From an uncultured Alphaproteobacteria bacterium (GTDB lineage Bacteria > Pseudomonadota > Alphaproteobacteria > SP197), in contig CALSLK010000005.1 in assembly GCA_943787175.1 (NCBI GenBank), positions 124,001 through 188,000 of the forward strand: a stretch of 64,000 bases of DNA, given 5' to 3'. The translations under genes and the position numbers were made by a program. The notes under the pieces are model-generated. The model was not told where the DNA came from. It worked only from the letters and a program-made list of their open reading frames with translations, and searched no databases. Shown in pieces: positions 51,310 to 61,427 of this stretch. Within the stretch, counting starts at the first letter, position 1; every line of letters starts with the position of its first letter.

Positions 51310-52809
51310 CTAGGCCGCCTCGCCCTTCTCTTCCTCGGGCTTCCAGGTCAGGACCGGGCGCCGGGCGGCGGCGGTTTCGTCCAGGCGGCGCCAGGGGGCC
51401 AGGTGGGGGGCTTCGTGGAACCAGTCGGCATCGCCGGACTGTGCGCGTTCCATCAGGTGCAGCATGGTGTCGCAGAACTGGTCGACGCTGGCCTTGCTTT
51501 CGGTCTCGGTCGGCTCGATCAGCATGGCGCCATGGACGACCAGGGGGAAATACATGGTCATGGGATGGAACCCCTCATCGATCATGCCCTTGGCGATATC
51601 GAGCGTCGTGACGCCGGTATCCTTCAGGCTGTGATCGTCGAACAGACATTCATGCATGCAGGGGCCGGGGAACGGCACGTTGTAGGAGTCCTTCAGCCGC
51701 GCCATGACATAGTTGGCGTTGAGGATGGCATCTTCAGCCACCATACGCAGGCCATCGGCGCCATGGCTCATCATGTAGGCCAGCGCACGCACGAACATGC
51801 CCATCTGGCCATGGAAGCTGCGCAGACGGCCGAACGAATCGCCGCTGTCGTCATGTTCGACCATGCGGAACCCGTCACCGTCGGCAACGACATAGGGAAG
51901 CGGCGCATAGGGAATGAGCGGCTCGGACAACACCACGGGTCCACTGCCTGGTCCACCGCCGCCATGGGGCGTTGAGAAGGTCTTGTGCAGATTGAGATGC
52001 ATGGCATCGATACCCAGGTCACCGGGGCGCACACGACCGACAATGGCGTTGAAGTTGGCGCCATCGCCATAGAAGAACGCACCAGCGTCATGGAGTACGT
52101 CAGCCACCTCGAGAATCTCGTTCTCGAACAGGCCACAGGTATTGGGGTTGGTCAGCATCAGGGCTGCCACGTCTTCGGACATCGCGGCCTTGAGCGCATC
52201 AACATCGATGCGCCCGCGTTCGTTGGCCGGAATCGATTCGACCTTGTAGTCACACAGCGCCGCCGTTGCCGGATTGGTGCCATGAGCCGATTCCGGGACC
52301 AGCACGGTCTTGCGTGCATCGCCCCGGGCCGTCAACGCGGCACGAATGGTCATCAGCCCCGCAAGCTCACCATGGGCACCTGCAGCCGGCGACATGGCAA
52401 CACCGGGCATGCCGGTCAGCGTCGTGATCCAGTGGGCAAGTGTGGAAATCAATTCCAGGCATCCCTGCACGGTCTGTTGGGGCTGCAGGGGATGGGCCAT
52501 CGAGAACCCGGGCAGACGCACCATTTTTTCGTTCAGGCGCGGGTTGTGCTTCATGGTGCATGAACCCAGGGGGTAGAAGCCTGAATCAATAGCGTAGTTC
52601 TTCTGCGACAAGCGCGTGAAATGGCGCACGATCTGGGGTTCTGAAAGGCCGGGCAGACCAATGCGTGCCTTGCGTTCAAGCCCGCCAAGGCGGGGCTTGC
52701 GCCCCTCGGCATCGGGCAAATCAACGCCGGTGCGCCCGTCCGCATCCTGTTCGAACAGGAGCGGTTCTTCCATGACCAGTCCGCGATGGCCTGATGATGT
52801 GGCGGTCAT
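51310..52809 (-). CDS. gcvPB: Glycine dehydrogenase (decarboxylating) subunit 2
   Basis: 499 residues. The PLP lysine is Lys276 in [15 protein letters not shown]. With GcvPA it decarboxylates glycine and hands the aminomethyl group to GcvH. Its start overlaps the gcvPA stop (ATGA). The gene ends 25 bases from the duplicated target of the mobile element, so its transcription may now run into that element. Confidence 0.95.
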   Translation of the reverse strand: MTATSSGHRGLVMEEPLLFEQDADGRTGVDLPDAEGRKPRLGGLERKARIGLPGLSEPQIVRHFTRLSQKNYAIDSGFYPLGSCTMKHNPRLNEKMVRLPGFSMAHPLQPQQTVQGCLELISTLAHWITTLTGMPGVAMSPAAGAHGELAGLMTIRAALTARGDARKTVLVPESAHGTNPATAALCDYKVESIPANERGRIDVDALKAAMSEDVAALMLTNPNTCGLFENEILEVADVLHDAGAFFYGDGANFNAIVGRVRPGDLGIDAMHLNLHKTFSTPHGGGGPGSGPVVLSEPLIPYAPLPYVVADGDGFRMVEHDDSGDSFGRLRSFHGQMGMFVRALAYMMSHGADGLRMVAEDAILNANYVMARLKDSYNVPFPGPCMHECLFDDHSLKDTGVTTLDIAKGMIDEGFHPMTMYFPLVVHGAMLIEPTETESKASVDQFCDTMLHLMERAQSGDADWFHEAPHLAPWRRLDETAAARRPVLTWKPEEEKGEAA

Positions 52810-54152
52810 GACAGCACCTCCTGGAGCGCATTGGCCAGAGCATCAAGTTCCTCATCGGTGGTCATTTCCGTGGCGGCCACCACCATCAGATCCTTCAGGG
52901 CGTCATTGTCGGGCGCCAGACGCGACAGGGGCACACCGCCCAGGACACCACGTTCGGCCAGGGCATCAACAACCTCGGCAGCCGGTCTGGAAAGACGCAG
53001 GGTGAATTCGTTGAAGTAGGTCTCATTGAGAACATCGACCCCATCGATTCCCGCCAGACGTTCGGCAACGCGTTGGGCGGCTTCATGGTTCAACCGCGCA
53101 AGTCCGGTAAAGCCTGCCTCTCCCAACAAGGAGAGATGAATGGTGAAGGCCAGCGCGCACAGGCCGGAATTCGTGCAGATGTTGCTGGTCGCCTTCTCGC
53201 GGCGGATATGCTGCTCACGCGTTGAAAGGGTGAGCACCCAACCACGCCGGTCTTCGGAATCATGCGCTTGCCCCACCAGACGCCCCGGCATCTGACGGAC
53301 ATACTTGTCGCGCGTGGCAAAGAGCCCGACATAGGGGCCGCCAAAACCCATGGGGTTGCCCAGGGACTGGCCCTCGCAGACCACGATATCGGCGCCCATT
53401 TCACCAGGCGATTTCACAAGCCCGAGGGAAACCACTTCGGTCACCACGGCAACCAGCAGCGCCCCGGCGGCATGGCATGCCTCAGCAAGGACGGTGAGAT
53501 CGCGTAACCGGCCCATGACATCGGGCGTCTGGACCACGACACAGCTTGTGTTTTCATCGATCAGGTCGGCCAGATCCTGCACACCATCGGGGTCGAGGTT
53601 CTGGCTGGCGATCTCGAAATCGCCATAACGGGCATAGGTTTCTACCGTCTCGCGATAATGGGGGTGCAGCCCGCCCGACAGCACGGCACGATGACGTCGC
53701 GTCACACGGTTGGCCATCAGCACGGCTTCAGCCGTACCCGAGGCGCCGTCATACATCGACGCATTGGCGACATCCATGCCGGTCAGCATCGCCACCATGG
53801 TCTGGAATTCAAAGAGCATCTGCAGCGTGCCCTGGCTTACCTCTGGCTGGTAGGGCGTGTAGGAGGTCAGGAACTCGCCACGCTGGATCAGCGAATCCAC
53901 CGATGCCGGAACATGATGACGATAGGCCCCGCACCCGACAAAAAACGGCGCATTCGCGCCGCTGAGGTTCTTGTCTGCCATGGCCGACAAGGCCCTCTCC
54001 ACAGCAAGTTCCCCCTGATGATGGGGAAGATCGACCGGTGCATCCAGCAGGGCCGAACGCGGGACGTCGATATAGAGGTCATCAATGGTTTTTGCCCCGA
54101 TGACCCCAAGCATGGCCTGCCTGTCGGCGTCGGTATGCGGGAGATATCGCAT
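52806..54152 (-). CDS. gcvPA: Glycine dehydrogenase (decarboxylating) subunit 1
   Basis: 448 residues, the aminotransferase-fold subunit without the PLP lysine (starts [18 protein letters not shown], has [13 protein letters not shown]). Together with GcvPB it replaces the single long P-protein. Its ATG shares one base with the gcvH stop (TAATG). Full length. Confidence 0.95.
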   Translation of the reverse strand: MRYLPHTDADRQAMLGVIGAKTIDDLYIDVPRSALLDAPVDLPHHQGELAVERALSAMADKNLSGANAPFFVGCGAYRHHVPASVDSLIQRGEFLTSYTPYQPEVSQGTLQMLFEFQTMVAMLTGMDVANASMYDGASGTAEAVLMANRVTRRHRAVLSGGLHPHYRETVETYARYGDFEIASQNLDPDGVQDLADLIDENTSCVVVQTPDVMGRLRDLTVLAEACHAAGALLVAVVTEVVSLGLVKSPGEMGADIVVCEGQSLGNPMGFGGPYVGLFATRDKYVRQMPGRLVGQAHDSEDRRGWVLTLSTREQHIRREKATSNICTNSGLCALAFTIHLSLLGEAGFTGLARLNHEAAQRVAERLAGIDGVDVLNETYFNEFTLRLSRPAAEVVDALAERGVLGGVPLSRLAPDNDALKDLMVVAATEMTTDEELDALANALQEVLS

Positions 54153-54529
54153 TAATCAAGCTCCGCCAGAAACTCCTGATAGGCCTCTTCGTTCATCAGA
54201 CCTTCAAGCTGGCTCATGTCATCGACACGGATGCGGATGAACCAGCCTTCGCCATGGGGATCGGCATTCACCTGTGCAGGGTCATCGGTCAGGGTCTCGT
54301 TGACCTCGACGACTTCGCCAGAGACCGGCGAATAGACTTCGCTGGCCGCCTTGACGGATTCCACAACGGCGGCTTCCTCGTTCTGCACGACGGCACGTCC
54401 GATTTCGGGCAGTTCGACAAACACCACGTCTCCCAACTGTTCCTGGGCATGATCTGAAACACCGATAGTGCCGATATCAGCATCCATCTCGATCCATTCG
54501 TGGTCCTTGCTGTAAAGCCTGTCGCTCAT
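54152..54529 (-). CDS. gcvH: Glycine cleavage system H protein
   Basis: 125 residues from ATG 54529. The lipoyl-lysine is Lys60 in [12 protein letters not shown]. It shuttles the aminomethyl group from P to T protein. The gap of 25 bases to gcvT and overlap with gcvPA show a single operon. Confidence 0.95.
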   Translation of the reverse strand: MSDRLYSKDHEWIEMDADIGTIGVSDHAQEQLGDVVFVELPEIGRAVVQNEEAAVVESVKAASEVYSPVSGEVVEVNETLTDDPAQVNADPHGEGWFIRIRVDDMSQLEGLMNEEAYQEFLAELD

Positions 54530-54554
54530 GGTCCGGCCTCCCTGCCGTTGTTGA

Positions 54555-55697
54555 TCAAGTCCGTTGATAGCCCTGCGGTACAAACGGCAACGCGGTTACC
54601 GTTGCGGGCACACCCTTGCCCCGCAGCTCCAGTTCCAGTGCCGTGCCTGCCTGGGCATGCTCGCTGGTCACATAACCCATGGCAATTGGTCCACCGACCG
54701 TTGCACCAAACCCACCGCTGGTCACCGCCCCGATGGCGTTGCCCGAAAGATCCCGGATGACGGCACCTTCACGAACCGGCGCGCGCCCTTCGGGCCGCAG
54801 TCCGACGCGCCTGCGCGAAGTACCGTTGGCGAGTTGATCCTGAATGACTTCTGCGCCAGGGAAACCGCCCTCGCTGCGGCGGCGCTTCTGGATCGACCAG
54901 GCAAGCCCCGCCTCGATGGGCGTCGTGGTGGTATCGATGTCATGGCCATAGAGGCAAAGCCCCGCTTCCAGGCGCAGGCTGTCACGCGCACCAAGGCCGA
55001 CCGGGGCAACATCTGGATCCTCCAGAAGGCGGCGCACCAGGGTTTCGGCACCCTTGCCGGGAACCGAGATCTCCAGACCATCTTCACCGGTATAGCCCGA
55101 TCGGCTCACCAAAAGACGGTCGCCATCAAAATCCCAGGTCGCGGCCTGCATGAACGATAAGGCAGCACAATCGGGTACAAGCTTGGCAAACGCCGCAACA
55201 GCCCGGGGCCCCTGCAGTGCAATCAAGGCACGTTCTTCGAGAACCTCAAGCTCACAGCGATCTGCAAGTTCGGCACGCATATGGGCAATGTCTTCAACCT
55301 TGCAGCCGGCGTTCACGACCAGATAGAGATGATCGCCCATGCTGGTCACCATCAGATCGTCAAGAATGCCGCCTGCGGCATTGGTGAACTGGGTATAGCG
55401 TTGACGGCCGGGCTTCAGGTTCACGATATCAGCGGGAACAAGGCTCTCAAGGGCGCGTGCCGCATCTTCCAGGCTGCCGCCATGGCGTGCCGTCAGGCGT
55501 ACCTGCCCCATATGGGAGACATCAAACAGCCCGGCAGCATGCCGCGTCTGCTCGTGTTCCTTGATGATGCCCGCAGGGTACTGCACCGGCATGGCATAAC
55601 CGGCAAAGGGCACCATGCGCGCACCAAGCTCACGGTGCAGGCCGTCCAGGGGTGTGGTCAGAAGCTCTGGTTCGCTGTTCACACGGCCACTCCACAC
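54555..55697 (-). CDS. gcvT: Glycine cleavage system T protein (aminomethyltransferase)
   Basis: 380 residues. The GARMVPFAGYAMPVQYP start, YTGEDGLEISVP and AIGAVTSGGF segments are typical. It transfers the one-carbon unit to tetrahydrofolate. A GTG at 55682 is an alternative start that would drop five residues. It is the first gene of gcvT-H-PA-PB, under the glycine riboswitch. Confidence 0.94.
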   Translation of the reverse strand: MWSGRVNSEPELLTTPLDGLHRELGARMVPFAGYAMPVQYPAGIIKEHEQTRHAAGLFDVSHMGQVRLTARHGGSLEDAARALESLVPADIVNLKPGRQRYTQFTNAAGGILDDLMVTSMGDHLYLVVNAGCKVEDIAHMRAELADRCELEVLEERALIALQGPRAVAAFAKLVPDCAALSFMQAATWDFDGDRLLVSRSGYTGEDGLEISVPGKGAETLVRRLLEDPDVAPVGLGARDSLRLEAGLCLYGHDIDTTTTPIEAGLAWSIQKRRRSEGGFPGAEVIQDQLANGTSRRRVGLRPEGRAPVREGAVIRDLSGNAIGAVTSGGFGATVGGPIAMGYVTSEHAQAGTALELELRGKGVPATVTALPFVPQGYQRT

Positions 55698-55734
55698 GGT
55701 TGCAACGGCCAGCGCGTCATCGCACCAGCGGTCA

Positions 55735-55916
55735 CCCCCTCTGTCGCCGTACCTGAGAGCATCACCGGAATGTCCGGTTTACCCCTTCGGTGAGACGGCA
55801 AACCTTGCCGTCTACTTTCCAGAGTGGCTTCTTACCCTGCGGTCCGGTTGCCTGAGAGATTCCGGGGCGGTTGCTCCTTCGGCGTCGGTTCTGGACCGAA
55901 CTCTCCCGCTGGGTTT
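55735..55916 (-). promoter_or_regulatory. Tandem glycine riboswitch
   Basis: On the minus strand two glycine aptamers follow each other. The first (about 55839-55916) has GGGAGAG, GCCGAAGGAGCAA and CTCTCAGGCAA. The second (about 55738-55825) has CTCTGGAAAGT, ACCGAAGGGGTAAA and GCTCTCAGGTA; its closing stem CTCTG/CAGAG is visible. Both are joined by a short linker, as in cooperative glycine riboswitches, and lie 38 bases before gcvT. Glycine binding should turn the gcv operon on. Confidence 0.9.
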
Positions 55917-56010
55917 CAGCAGCCGCAGGCATCTTGGGCTTGGTTCGACGTTCGGGTCAACCGCCGACACGCGATGGTGACCCATTCATACCATCGGGCC
56001 TGTGATCAAA

Positions 56011-56547
56011 TCACTGATGTGCGCGTGCGTGCGCGAGCTGTTCTGGGGTCAGCTGGAAACCGATATAGATCGTGTACATCTCGGCCTGAGAGAGCTGGGC
56101 ATAGTCCAGAGTCTGGAATACACGCTCTAGATGGCCGACTTCCATGGCGTTACCCGGAAACTGGATATCGATGGCAAAGACCTGTTTGGCCAGAATGGTG
56201 CCGCGCGGATCAGCAACCGCAACAAAGTAAGGGAAACGCGCCACGTCACCTTCAGCCGCCGGCCCACGCAGCGCCAGCATGCCGAAGCTCACATCGATCT
56301 CCACCCGGTTCTCATCGACGAAAAACTCGCAGACCCAGTTGACCCTGCCAATTTCAGCGTCAAACCGGACATCGAGCAAATCGCGGCCTTCACCAGGGGC
56401 GTACTGCGTGATGTGCAAGGCATCATCAATAATCAGGACCTGCGGGCAGATAAGGACAAATTCGACCTCATCGCTGCCACATGATGCCAGTACAAACAGC
56501 GACATCATGGCCAGATATCGCAGGCGGATGAGAGATCGGATGATCAC
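56011..56547 (-). CDS. Putative lipoprotein of unknown function
   Basis: 178 residues from GTG 56547. The N-terminus has a hydrophobic stretch ending in the lipobox FVLASCGS. The rest is beta-rich with no recognised domain (for example CEFFVDENRVEIDVSFG). Probably a membrane-anchored periplasmic protein. A longer frame to 56637 overlaps the CDGSH gene and puts the signal too far inside. Confidence 0.65.
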   Translation of the reverse strand: MIIRSLIRLRYLAMMSLFVLASCGSDEVEFVLICPQVLIIDDALHITQYAPGEGRDLLDVRFDAEIGRVNWVCEFFVDENRVEIDVSFGMLALRGPAAEGDVARFPYFVAVADPRGTILAKQVFAIDIQFPGNAMEVGHLERVFQTLDYAQLSQAEMYTIYIGFQLTPEQLAHARAHQ

Positions 56548-56578
56548 GTTGAAGGATCCTGGAAGCCGGAGAGGAAGA

Positions 56579-56821
56579 TCAAAGTTTGCTGTGGGTGCCG
56601 TCGCAGAACGGCTGGCCCTTGGTATGTTTGCAGCCACACATCCAGGCTGTCTTGTCTTCTTCGGCAGTCACCACCATGGGCATCAGACCGGTTCCCTTGT
56701 GCGACCCGTCACAGAATGGCTGCTTGGCACTGCGGCCACACGAGCACCAGAAGTACTTTTCACCCTTCTTCATCTCAACCTTGTAAGGGTTCTTCTGGGC
56801 AATGACGACGTCTTCGCTCAT
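56579..56821 (-). CDS. CDGSH iron-sulfur domain protein (two domains)
   Basis: 80 residues with two copies of the C-x-C...CDG-x-H cluster motif: CSCGRSAKQPFCDGSH and CGCKHTKGQPFCDGTH. Each binds a 2Fe-2S cluster through three Cys and one His. These mitoNEET-like proteins transfer clusters or electrons. ATG 56821 preferred over 56836. Transcribed away from ispH. Confidence 0.9.
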   Translation of the reverse strand: MSEDVVIAQKNPYKVEMKKGEKYFWCSCGRSAKQPFCDGSHKGTGLMPMVVTAEEDKTAWMCGCKHTKGQPFCDGTHSKL

Positions 56822-56959
56822 ACGTTTTCCTTCCATGCATCAGCAGGAACGTTTAAGGGAACGGGCGGCCACAATAGTGGCCCAACCGGTGGCAAACAAG
56901 GCTGCCGGAGACCAGATCTGGTCGCGCACGCCCAAGGGATGGGATAGGCTCGGATTACC

Positions 56960-57919
56960 ATGAACGATGTCACACAAAAGCCGCCTCTGCGCGTCCTCCT
57001 TGCAAGCCCCCGCGGCTTCTGTGCCGGGGTTGATCGTGCAATCCAGATCGTCGAGCGCGCCATCGAGCAGCACGGTGCGCCGGTCTATGTGCGTCACGAA
57101 ATCGTGCACAACCGTTTTGTCGTGGAATCGCTGGAAGCCAAGGGCGCGGTCTTTGTCGAGGAACTGAGCGAAATCCCCGACAACGACCGCCCGGTTGTGT
57201 TCTCTGCCCATGGCGTTCCAAAGGATGTTCCTGCCGACGCCAAACGCCGCAACCTCTATTTCCTCGACGCCACCTGCCCACTGGTCAGCAAGGTTCACCA
57301 CGAGGCTGAAAAACATCATGCCGCAGGCCGCAAGATCATCCTGATCGGCCATGCCGGGCACCCCGAAGTCATCGGCACCATGGGCCAGTTGCCGCAGGGC
57401 GCCATTTCGCTGGTGCAGTCGATTTCCGAAGCTGAAGCTATTCCCCATGATGGTGACCAGGGACTGGCCTACATCACGCAGACAACCCTGTCGGTTGACG
57501 ACACAACCGATATTGTCGGTGTGCTGCGCCGCCGCTTCCCCGACATCCACGGCCCGCACCGCCAGGATATCTGTTACGCCACAACAAACCGGCAGGAGGC
57601 TGTCAAAGCCATCGCGGAACGCTGCGACCTGATGCTGGTCATCGGTGCGCAGAATTCCTCGAATTCCGTACGTCTTGTCGAAGTCGCCAAAGCTGCAGGA
57701 TCGACGGATGCCATCCTGATTGCGCGCGCCGATAACCTGGCCGAAGTGGATCTTTCAGGCGTGGAGAGCATCGGCGTCACGGCAGGTGCATCGGCACCCG
57801 AAATTCTGGTCGAGGAAGTCATTGAAGCGCTTCGCGCACATCATGATCTCACCATCGAGGAAGTCGAAGTGACGCGCGAAGACGTGCATTTCAAGCTTCC
57901 CCGAGCTCTGGCGGGCTGA
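56960..57919 (+). CDS. ispH: 4-hydroxy-3-methylbut-2-enyl diphosphate reductase
   Basis: 319 residues with the three cluster cysteines Cys21 ([10 protein letters not shown]), Cys106 (DATCPLV) and Cys205 (ICYATTNRQ). It makes IPP and DMAPP in the last step of the MEP pathway. First of the ispH-thrB-rnhA run, common in alphaproteobacteria. Confidence 0.96.
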   Translation: MNDVTQKPPLRVLLASPRGFCAGVDRAIQIVERAIEQHGAPVYVRHEIVHNRFVVESLEAKGAVFVEELSEIPDNDRPVVFSAHGVPKDVPADAKRRNLYFLDATCPLVSKVHHEAEKHHAAGRKIILIGHAGHPEVIGTMGQLPQGAISLVQSISEAEAIPHDGDQGLAYITQTTLSVDDTTDIVGVLRRRFPDIHGPHRQDICYATTNRQEAVKAIAERCDLMLVIGAQNSSNSVRLVEVAKAAGSTDAILIARADNLAEVDLSGVESIGVTAGASAPEILVEEVIEALRAHHDLTIEEVEVTREDVHFKLPRALAG

Positions 57920-57931
57920 CCGCTTCGAATC

Positions 57932-58894
57932 ATGGCCGTATACACCGACGTAGCTGCCGAAGACCTCAGCGCATTCCTGGCTGATTACGCGCTGGGTAAT
58001 CTGCTTTCGCTCAAGGGCATTGCCGAGGGCGTCGAGAACAGCAATTACTTCGTCATGACCGAAACCGGCCCGTTCATCCTCACGCTCTACGAAAAACGCG
58101 TGAATGCCGATGATCTGCCGTTTTTTCTGGGCCTGATGGAACACCTCGCTGAGCGTGGTGTTCCCTGCCCCACGCCCATTCGCGATCGCAACGGTGTCGC
58201 TCTGAAAACCCTCAATGGCCGGCCTGCCACACTCATCAGCTTCCTGACGGGTGTTTCACCACGCCGCGTCACTGTCGACCAGTGTTCGGAAGTTGGCAGG
58301 TCACTGGCCGATCTGCACCTCAAAGGCGCCGATTTTGCGATCAAACGACCCAATGCGCTGTCTCTCGAAGGCTGGCCGGCGCTTGCGCATGGTTGCGCGA
58401 AACGTGCCGATGAGGTTGAGCCCGGACTGGCCCGCGAGCTTGAGACCGAGATAGCCGCCATGGAACAAGGCTGGCCTGGCGACCTTCCTGCCGGCGTGAT
58501 CCATGCCGACCTCTTCTGCGACAATGTCTTCTTTGACAGCGGCAGGCTGAGCGGCATCATCGACTTCTATTTCGCCTGCAACGATCTCTTTGCCTATGAC
58601 GTTGCGATCTGCCTGAACGCCTGGTGTTTCGAGAGTTCCAAGGAGTTCAACGTCACCAAGGCCAAGGCGATGCTGCATGCCTATCGCCAGATCAGGCCCT
58701 TCGAACCAGCAGAAATCGAGGCCCTGCCCCTGCTGGCGCGCGGTGCGGCCCTGCGTTTCCTGCTCACCAGGCTTTACGACTGGCTGCACCCGGTTGATGG
58801 CGCTCTGGTGACACCAAAGGATCCGCGCGAATACCTTTACAGAATGCGCTTTCACCGCGGCGTCGAGAGCGCTGTTGCCTATGGGTTGATGTAG
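57932..58894 (+). CDS. thrB: Homoserine kinase, type II
   Basis: 320 residues of the aminoglycoside-phosphotransferase-like ThrB. Catalytic loop [14 protein letters not shown] (H-x-D-x4-N) and [10 protein letters not shown] are present; the start [16 protein letters not shown] is typical. It phosphorylates homoserine for threonine synthesis, completed by ThrC at the right end. Twelve bases after ispH. Confidence 0.94.
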   Translation: MAVYTDVAAEDLSAFLADYALGNLLSLKGIAEGVENSNYFVMTETGPFILTLYEKRVNADDLPFFLGLMEHLAERGVPCPTPIRDRNGVALKTLNGRPATLISFLTGVSPRRVTVDQCSEVGRSLADLHLKGADFAIKRPNALSLEGWPALAHGCAKRADEVEPGLARELETEIAAMEQGWPGDLPAGVIHADLFCDNVFFDSGRLSGIIDFYFACNDLFAYDVAICLNAWCFESSKEFNVTKAKAMLHAYRQIRPFEPAEIEALPLLARGAALRFLLTRLYDWLHPVDGALVTPKDPREYLYRMRFHRGVESAVAYGLM

Positions 58895-58899
58895 CCGAC

Positions 58900-59349
58900 A
58901 TGTCCGAACCAATCACGATCTACACAGACGGAGCCTGTTCAGGCAATCCGGGGCCTGGCGGCTGGGGCGCCCTGATGCTTTGGCGTGACGAAGAGCGTGA
59001 ACTTTGCGGTGGTGAAGAAGAAACCACCAACAACCGCATGGAGTTGCTGGCGGCGATCCGCGCCCTGCAGTCCCTCAGGCGCCCTTCTGATGTCGTGCTG
59101 CACACCGACAGCGTTTACCTCAAAGACGGCGTGAACTCATGGATGCCGCGCTGGAAGACCAATGGCTGGAAAACCGCGGCCAAGAAACCGGTCAAAAACG
59201 TGGATTTGTGGCACGAACTCGACGAAGCCATCACGCGCCACACCATCGACTGGCGTTGGGTCAAGGGTCATTCCGGTGACCCCGGAAACGAACGTGCCGA
59301 CGCACTCGCCCGTCAGGGCATGGCGCCCTATCAGTCCGACTGGAAGTAG
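58900..59349 (+). CDS. rnhA: Ribonuclease HI
   Basis: 149 residues with catalytic Asp10 ([11 protein letters not shown]), the Glu in NNRMELLA, the Asp in LHTDSVY and the late Asp in GNERADALA. Degrades RNA in RNA-DNA hybrids. Five bases after thrB. Confidence 0.95.
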   Translation: MSEPITIYTDGACSGNPGPGGWGALMLWRDEERELCGGEEETTNNRMELLAAIRALQSLRRPSDVVLHTDSVYLKDGVNSWMPRWKTNGWKTAAKKPVKNVDLWHELDEAITRHTIDWRWVKGHSGDPGNERADALARQGMAPYQSDWK

Positions 59350-59359
59350 AGACGCAAAA

Positions 59360-59386
59360 CGGGCGAGGTCATTTCAACCCCGCCCG
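59360..59386 (-). terminator. Terminator of the peroxiredoxin gene
   Basis: CGGGCGAGGT (59360-59369) and ACCCCGCCCG (59377-59386) form a ten-pair stem with one mismatch. On the minus strand it is followed by GTTTTGC, so it best serves the peroxiredoxin transcript; no T-tract exists on the plus side for rnhA. Confidence 0.5.
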
Positions 59387-59410
59387 AATGCCGTCGCGAT
59401 CTTTCGACGA

Positions 59411-59893
59411 TCAACCAAGCTGTTCGAGCATGGTCTCCGCGCTTGTTGAGGAGAAACCGTCCTCATCAACGTTGACCTGCTCGACAACACCATCGTTGAC
59501 CAGCAGCGAGAAACGCTTGCCGCGCATGCCAAAGGCCACGCCGGTGAGGTCAAGCTCCAGGCCAAGCGCCTTGGAGTAATCGGCATTGCCGTCTGCCAGC
59601 ATCATGACCTTGTCACCAGCATTCTGATGGTCGCCCCAGGCGCCCATGACAAAGGCATCGTTCACGGCCATGCAGGCAATGGTGTCGACACCCTTTGCCT
59701 TGATGTCGCCGGCGTGATTCACGAAGCCGGGAAGATGTTTGGCCGAGCAAGTCGGCGTGAAGGCACCGGGGACAGAGAACAGAACAACTTTCTTGCCCTG
59801 AAACATCTCATCGGTGCTGACCTCGGACGGGCCACCGGCCGTCATCGTGTGCATGGTGCCCGAAGGCATCTTGTCGCCAACCTTGATCGTCAT
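59411..59893 (-). CDS. Peroxiredoxin (Prx5/redoxin type)
   Basis: 160 residues from ATG 59893 (AAGGGGATT upstream). The peroxidatic Cys49 lies in PGAFTPTCSAKHLPGF. The Prx5 family reduces peroxides with glutathione, glutaredoxin or thioredoxin. Only one further Cys is seen (TIACMAVN), so a classical resolving cysteine is not evident. Cytoplasmic. Confidence 0.9.
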   Translation of the reverse strand: MTIKVGDKMPSGTMHTMTAGGPSEVSTDEMFQGKKVVLFSVPGAFTPTCSAKHLPGFVNHAGDIKAKGVDTIACMAVNDAFVMGAWGDHQNAGDKVMMLADGNADYSKALGLELDLTGVAFGMRGKRFSLLVNDGVVEQVNVDEDGFSSTSAETMLEQLG

Positions 59894-60037
59894 TTGGAAT
59901 CCCCTTCTTGATGATGAACTGTTCGTTCCGGCCATGCCGGTGTGGTGCAGATATGGTCCCTCACCTTGCCACACTCAAGCCACGAAATCGTTGTGTCATC
60001 ATGCTGGCCTTGCACGGGGAAGCAGGTATCCTGATAT

Positions 60038-60102
60038 CCAGAGCAAATCACGATTGCATCGGATCGCCTGCGATCCGATGCAATCGTGTGAAGATGCTCT
60101 GG
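60038..60102. repeat. Long palindrome 1 (intergenic repeat)
   Basis: Perfect 18-base arms (60049-60066 and 60071-60088) with a four-base centre, flanked by CCAGAGCA (60038-60045) and TGCTCTGG (60095-60102). The shape is that of alphaproteobacterial palindromic intergenic repeats. It occupies most of the gap between the peroxiredoxin and YqgE genes. Confidence 0.75.
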
Positions 60103-60114
60103 CTCTAATAAGAT

Positions 60115-60176
60115 GGAGCGGATTCACAAAGTTGGGTGAAACCACGGCGTGGTTCCACCCAACTTTGATCCGCTCC
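60115..60176. repeat. Long palindrome 2 (intergenic repeat)
   Basis: Outer arms GGAGCGGAT (60115-60123) and ATCCGCTCC (60168-60176). Inner arms CAAAGTTGGGTG (60127-60138) and CACCCAACTTTG (60156-60167), continuing with one mismatch almost to the centre. Unrelated in sequence to palindrome 1, but adjacent to it. Confidence 0.75.
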
Positions 60177-60221
60177 AAGGGGGATGGGATTTGTTGATGC
60201 TGGCCAGCAGGAGATCACGTC

Positions 60222-60797
60222 ATGGCCGATGAAGCCTATCTGGAAGGTCACTGCCTGATTGCCATGCCGACGATTGGCGATCCGCGTTTCGACCGCACAC
60301 TGATCTACATGTGCGCCCACAGTGCCGATGGCGCCATGGGCCTGGTTGTGAACAAACCGCTCGACGATCTCTCCTTTGGCGACCTGCTGGAACAGCTCGA
60401 CATCGAGGAAGAGGGCGCTCACGAGCCGATTCAGCTTCATTTCGGTGGTCCGGTGGAAACCGGCCGCGGCTTTGTTCTCCATTCCGATGATTACAATCAG
60501 GAAGGCACCTTGGGCATTGGTGGTGGTGTATCGCTGACCGCAACCGTCGATGTACTGCGCGCCATGGCTTCAGGCGAAGGCCCCAAAGACCGTATTCTGG
60601 CACTGGGCTATGCCGGCTGGGCGCCCGGTCAACTCGATATGGAAATCCAGGCCAACGGCTGGCTGACATGCAAGGCCGACGCCGACCTCCTGTTTGGCGG
60701 GAAACTTGACGACAAATGGCGTCAGGCACTGGGCCGGATCGGAATCGACCCCGCCATGCTTGCCAGTGATGTCAGCGAATCGGGAAAACCAAACTGA
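60222..60797 (+). CDS. YqgE/AlgH family protein
   Basis: 191 residues. LIAMPTIGDPRFDRTLIYMC, GAMGLVVNKPL and LALGYAGWAPGQLDMEI are the family markers (UPF0301). Function is not established; AlgH affects alginate regulation in pseudomonads. Stops directly before the convergent acetyltransferase end (60797/60798). Confidence 0.92.
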   Translation: MADEAYLEGHCLIAMPTIGDPRFDRTLIYMCAHSADGAMGLVVNKPLDDLSFGDLLEQLDIEEEGAHEPIQLHFGGPVETGRGFVLHSDDYNQEGTLGIGGGVSLTATVDVLRAMASGEGPKDRILALGYAGWAPGQLDMEIQANGWLTCKADADLLFGGKLDDKWRQALGRIGIDPAMLASDVSESGKPN

Positions 60798-61418
60798 TCA
60801 GGTTTCTGCGCGCTTGGCGTGTGCGACACGTTCGCGCCAATGGGAGTCGATCAGGGCAAACAGCAGGTGATCGCGCCAGACGCCATCGATCTTGAGATAA
60901 CTCTGCGCCAGGCCTTCCATCTTGAAACCGCGCGCTTCCAGCAACCGCCGACTGGGTTCGTTGACCGGCAGGCAGGCTGCCTCCAGGCGATGCAGCTCCA
61001 GCGATTGGAAGACGTATGCCGTCACCGCCTCAACCGCCTCGGCCATGTAACCCTTGCGGGCATGGCGTTGACCGATCCAGTAGCCAAGGGTGGACGCCTG
61101 TGCGACGCCACGACGGATTTCCGAGAGCGTCACACCGCCCATCACCAGATTGTCTTCGCGACGAACGACAAAGAAGCTGTAGCCCGCGCCGGCTTCACGA
61201 TCACGCGCCTGATTGCGCAGGCGGCGCCGGAAGGCCGCCTGGGTCAGCGCATCGCGCGGCCAGCTTGGTTCCCAGGGCTGGAGAAACTCCCGGCTCTCGC
61301 TGCGCAACCGCGCCCAGTCTGACCAGTCTTCCATCACAGGCGTGCGCAGAATCAGCCGCTCACTCTCCAGACGGAGGTCGCGCGGATCGTGCGAGGAACG
61401 CTTGAGCAGATTGAACAT
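60798..61418 (-). CDS. GNAT acetyltransferase, RimJ-like
   Basis: 206 residues: LRLESERLILRTPVMEDW start, GYWIGQRHARKGYMAEAV acetyl-CoA loop and RRLLEARGFKMEGL end are typical of ribosomal-protein-alanine N-acetyltransferases. It probably acetylates an N-terminus, possibly of S5, but RimJ and RimL are hard to separate. Nine bases after the M16 gene, same strand. Confidence 0.87.
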   Translation of the reverse strand: MFNLLKRSSHDPRDLRLESERLILRTPVMEDWSDWARLRSESREFLQPWEPSWPRDALTQAAFRRRLRNQARDREAGAGYSFFVVRREDNLVMGGVTLSEIRRGVAQASTLGYWIGQRHARKGYMAEAVEAVTAYVFQSLELHRLEAACLPVNEPSRRLLEARGFKMEGLAQSYLKIDGVWRDHLLFALIDSHWRERVAHAKRAET

Positions 61419-61427
61419 GGGCTTGAA

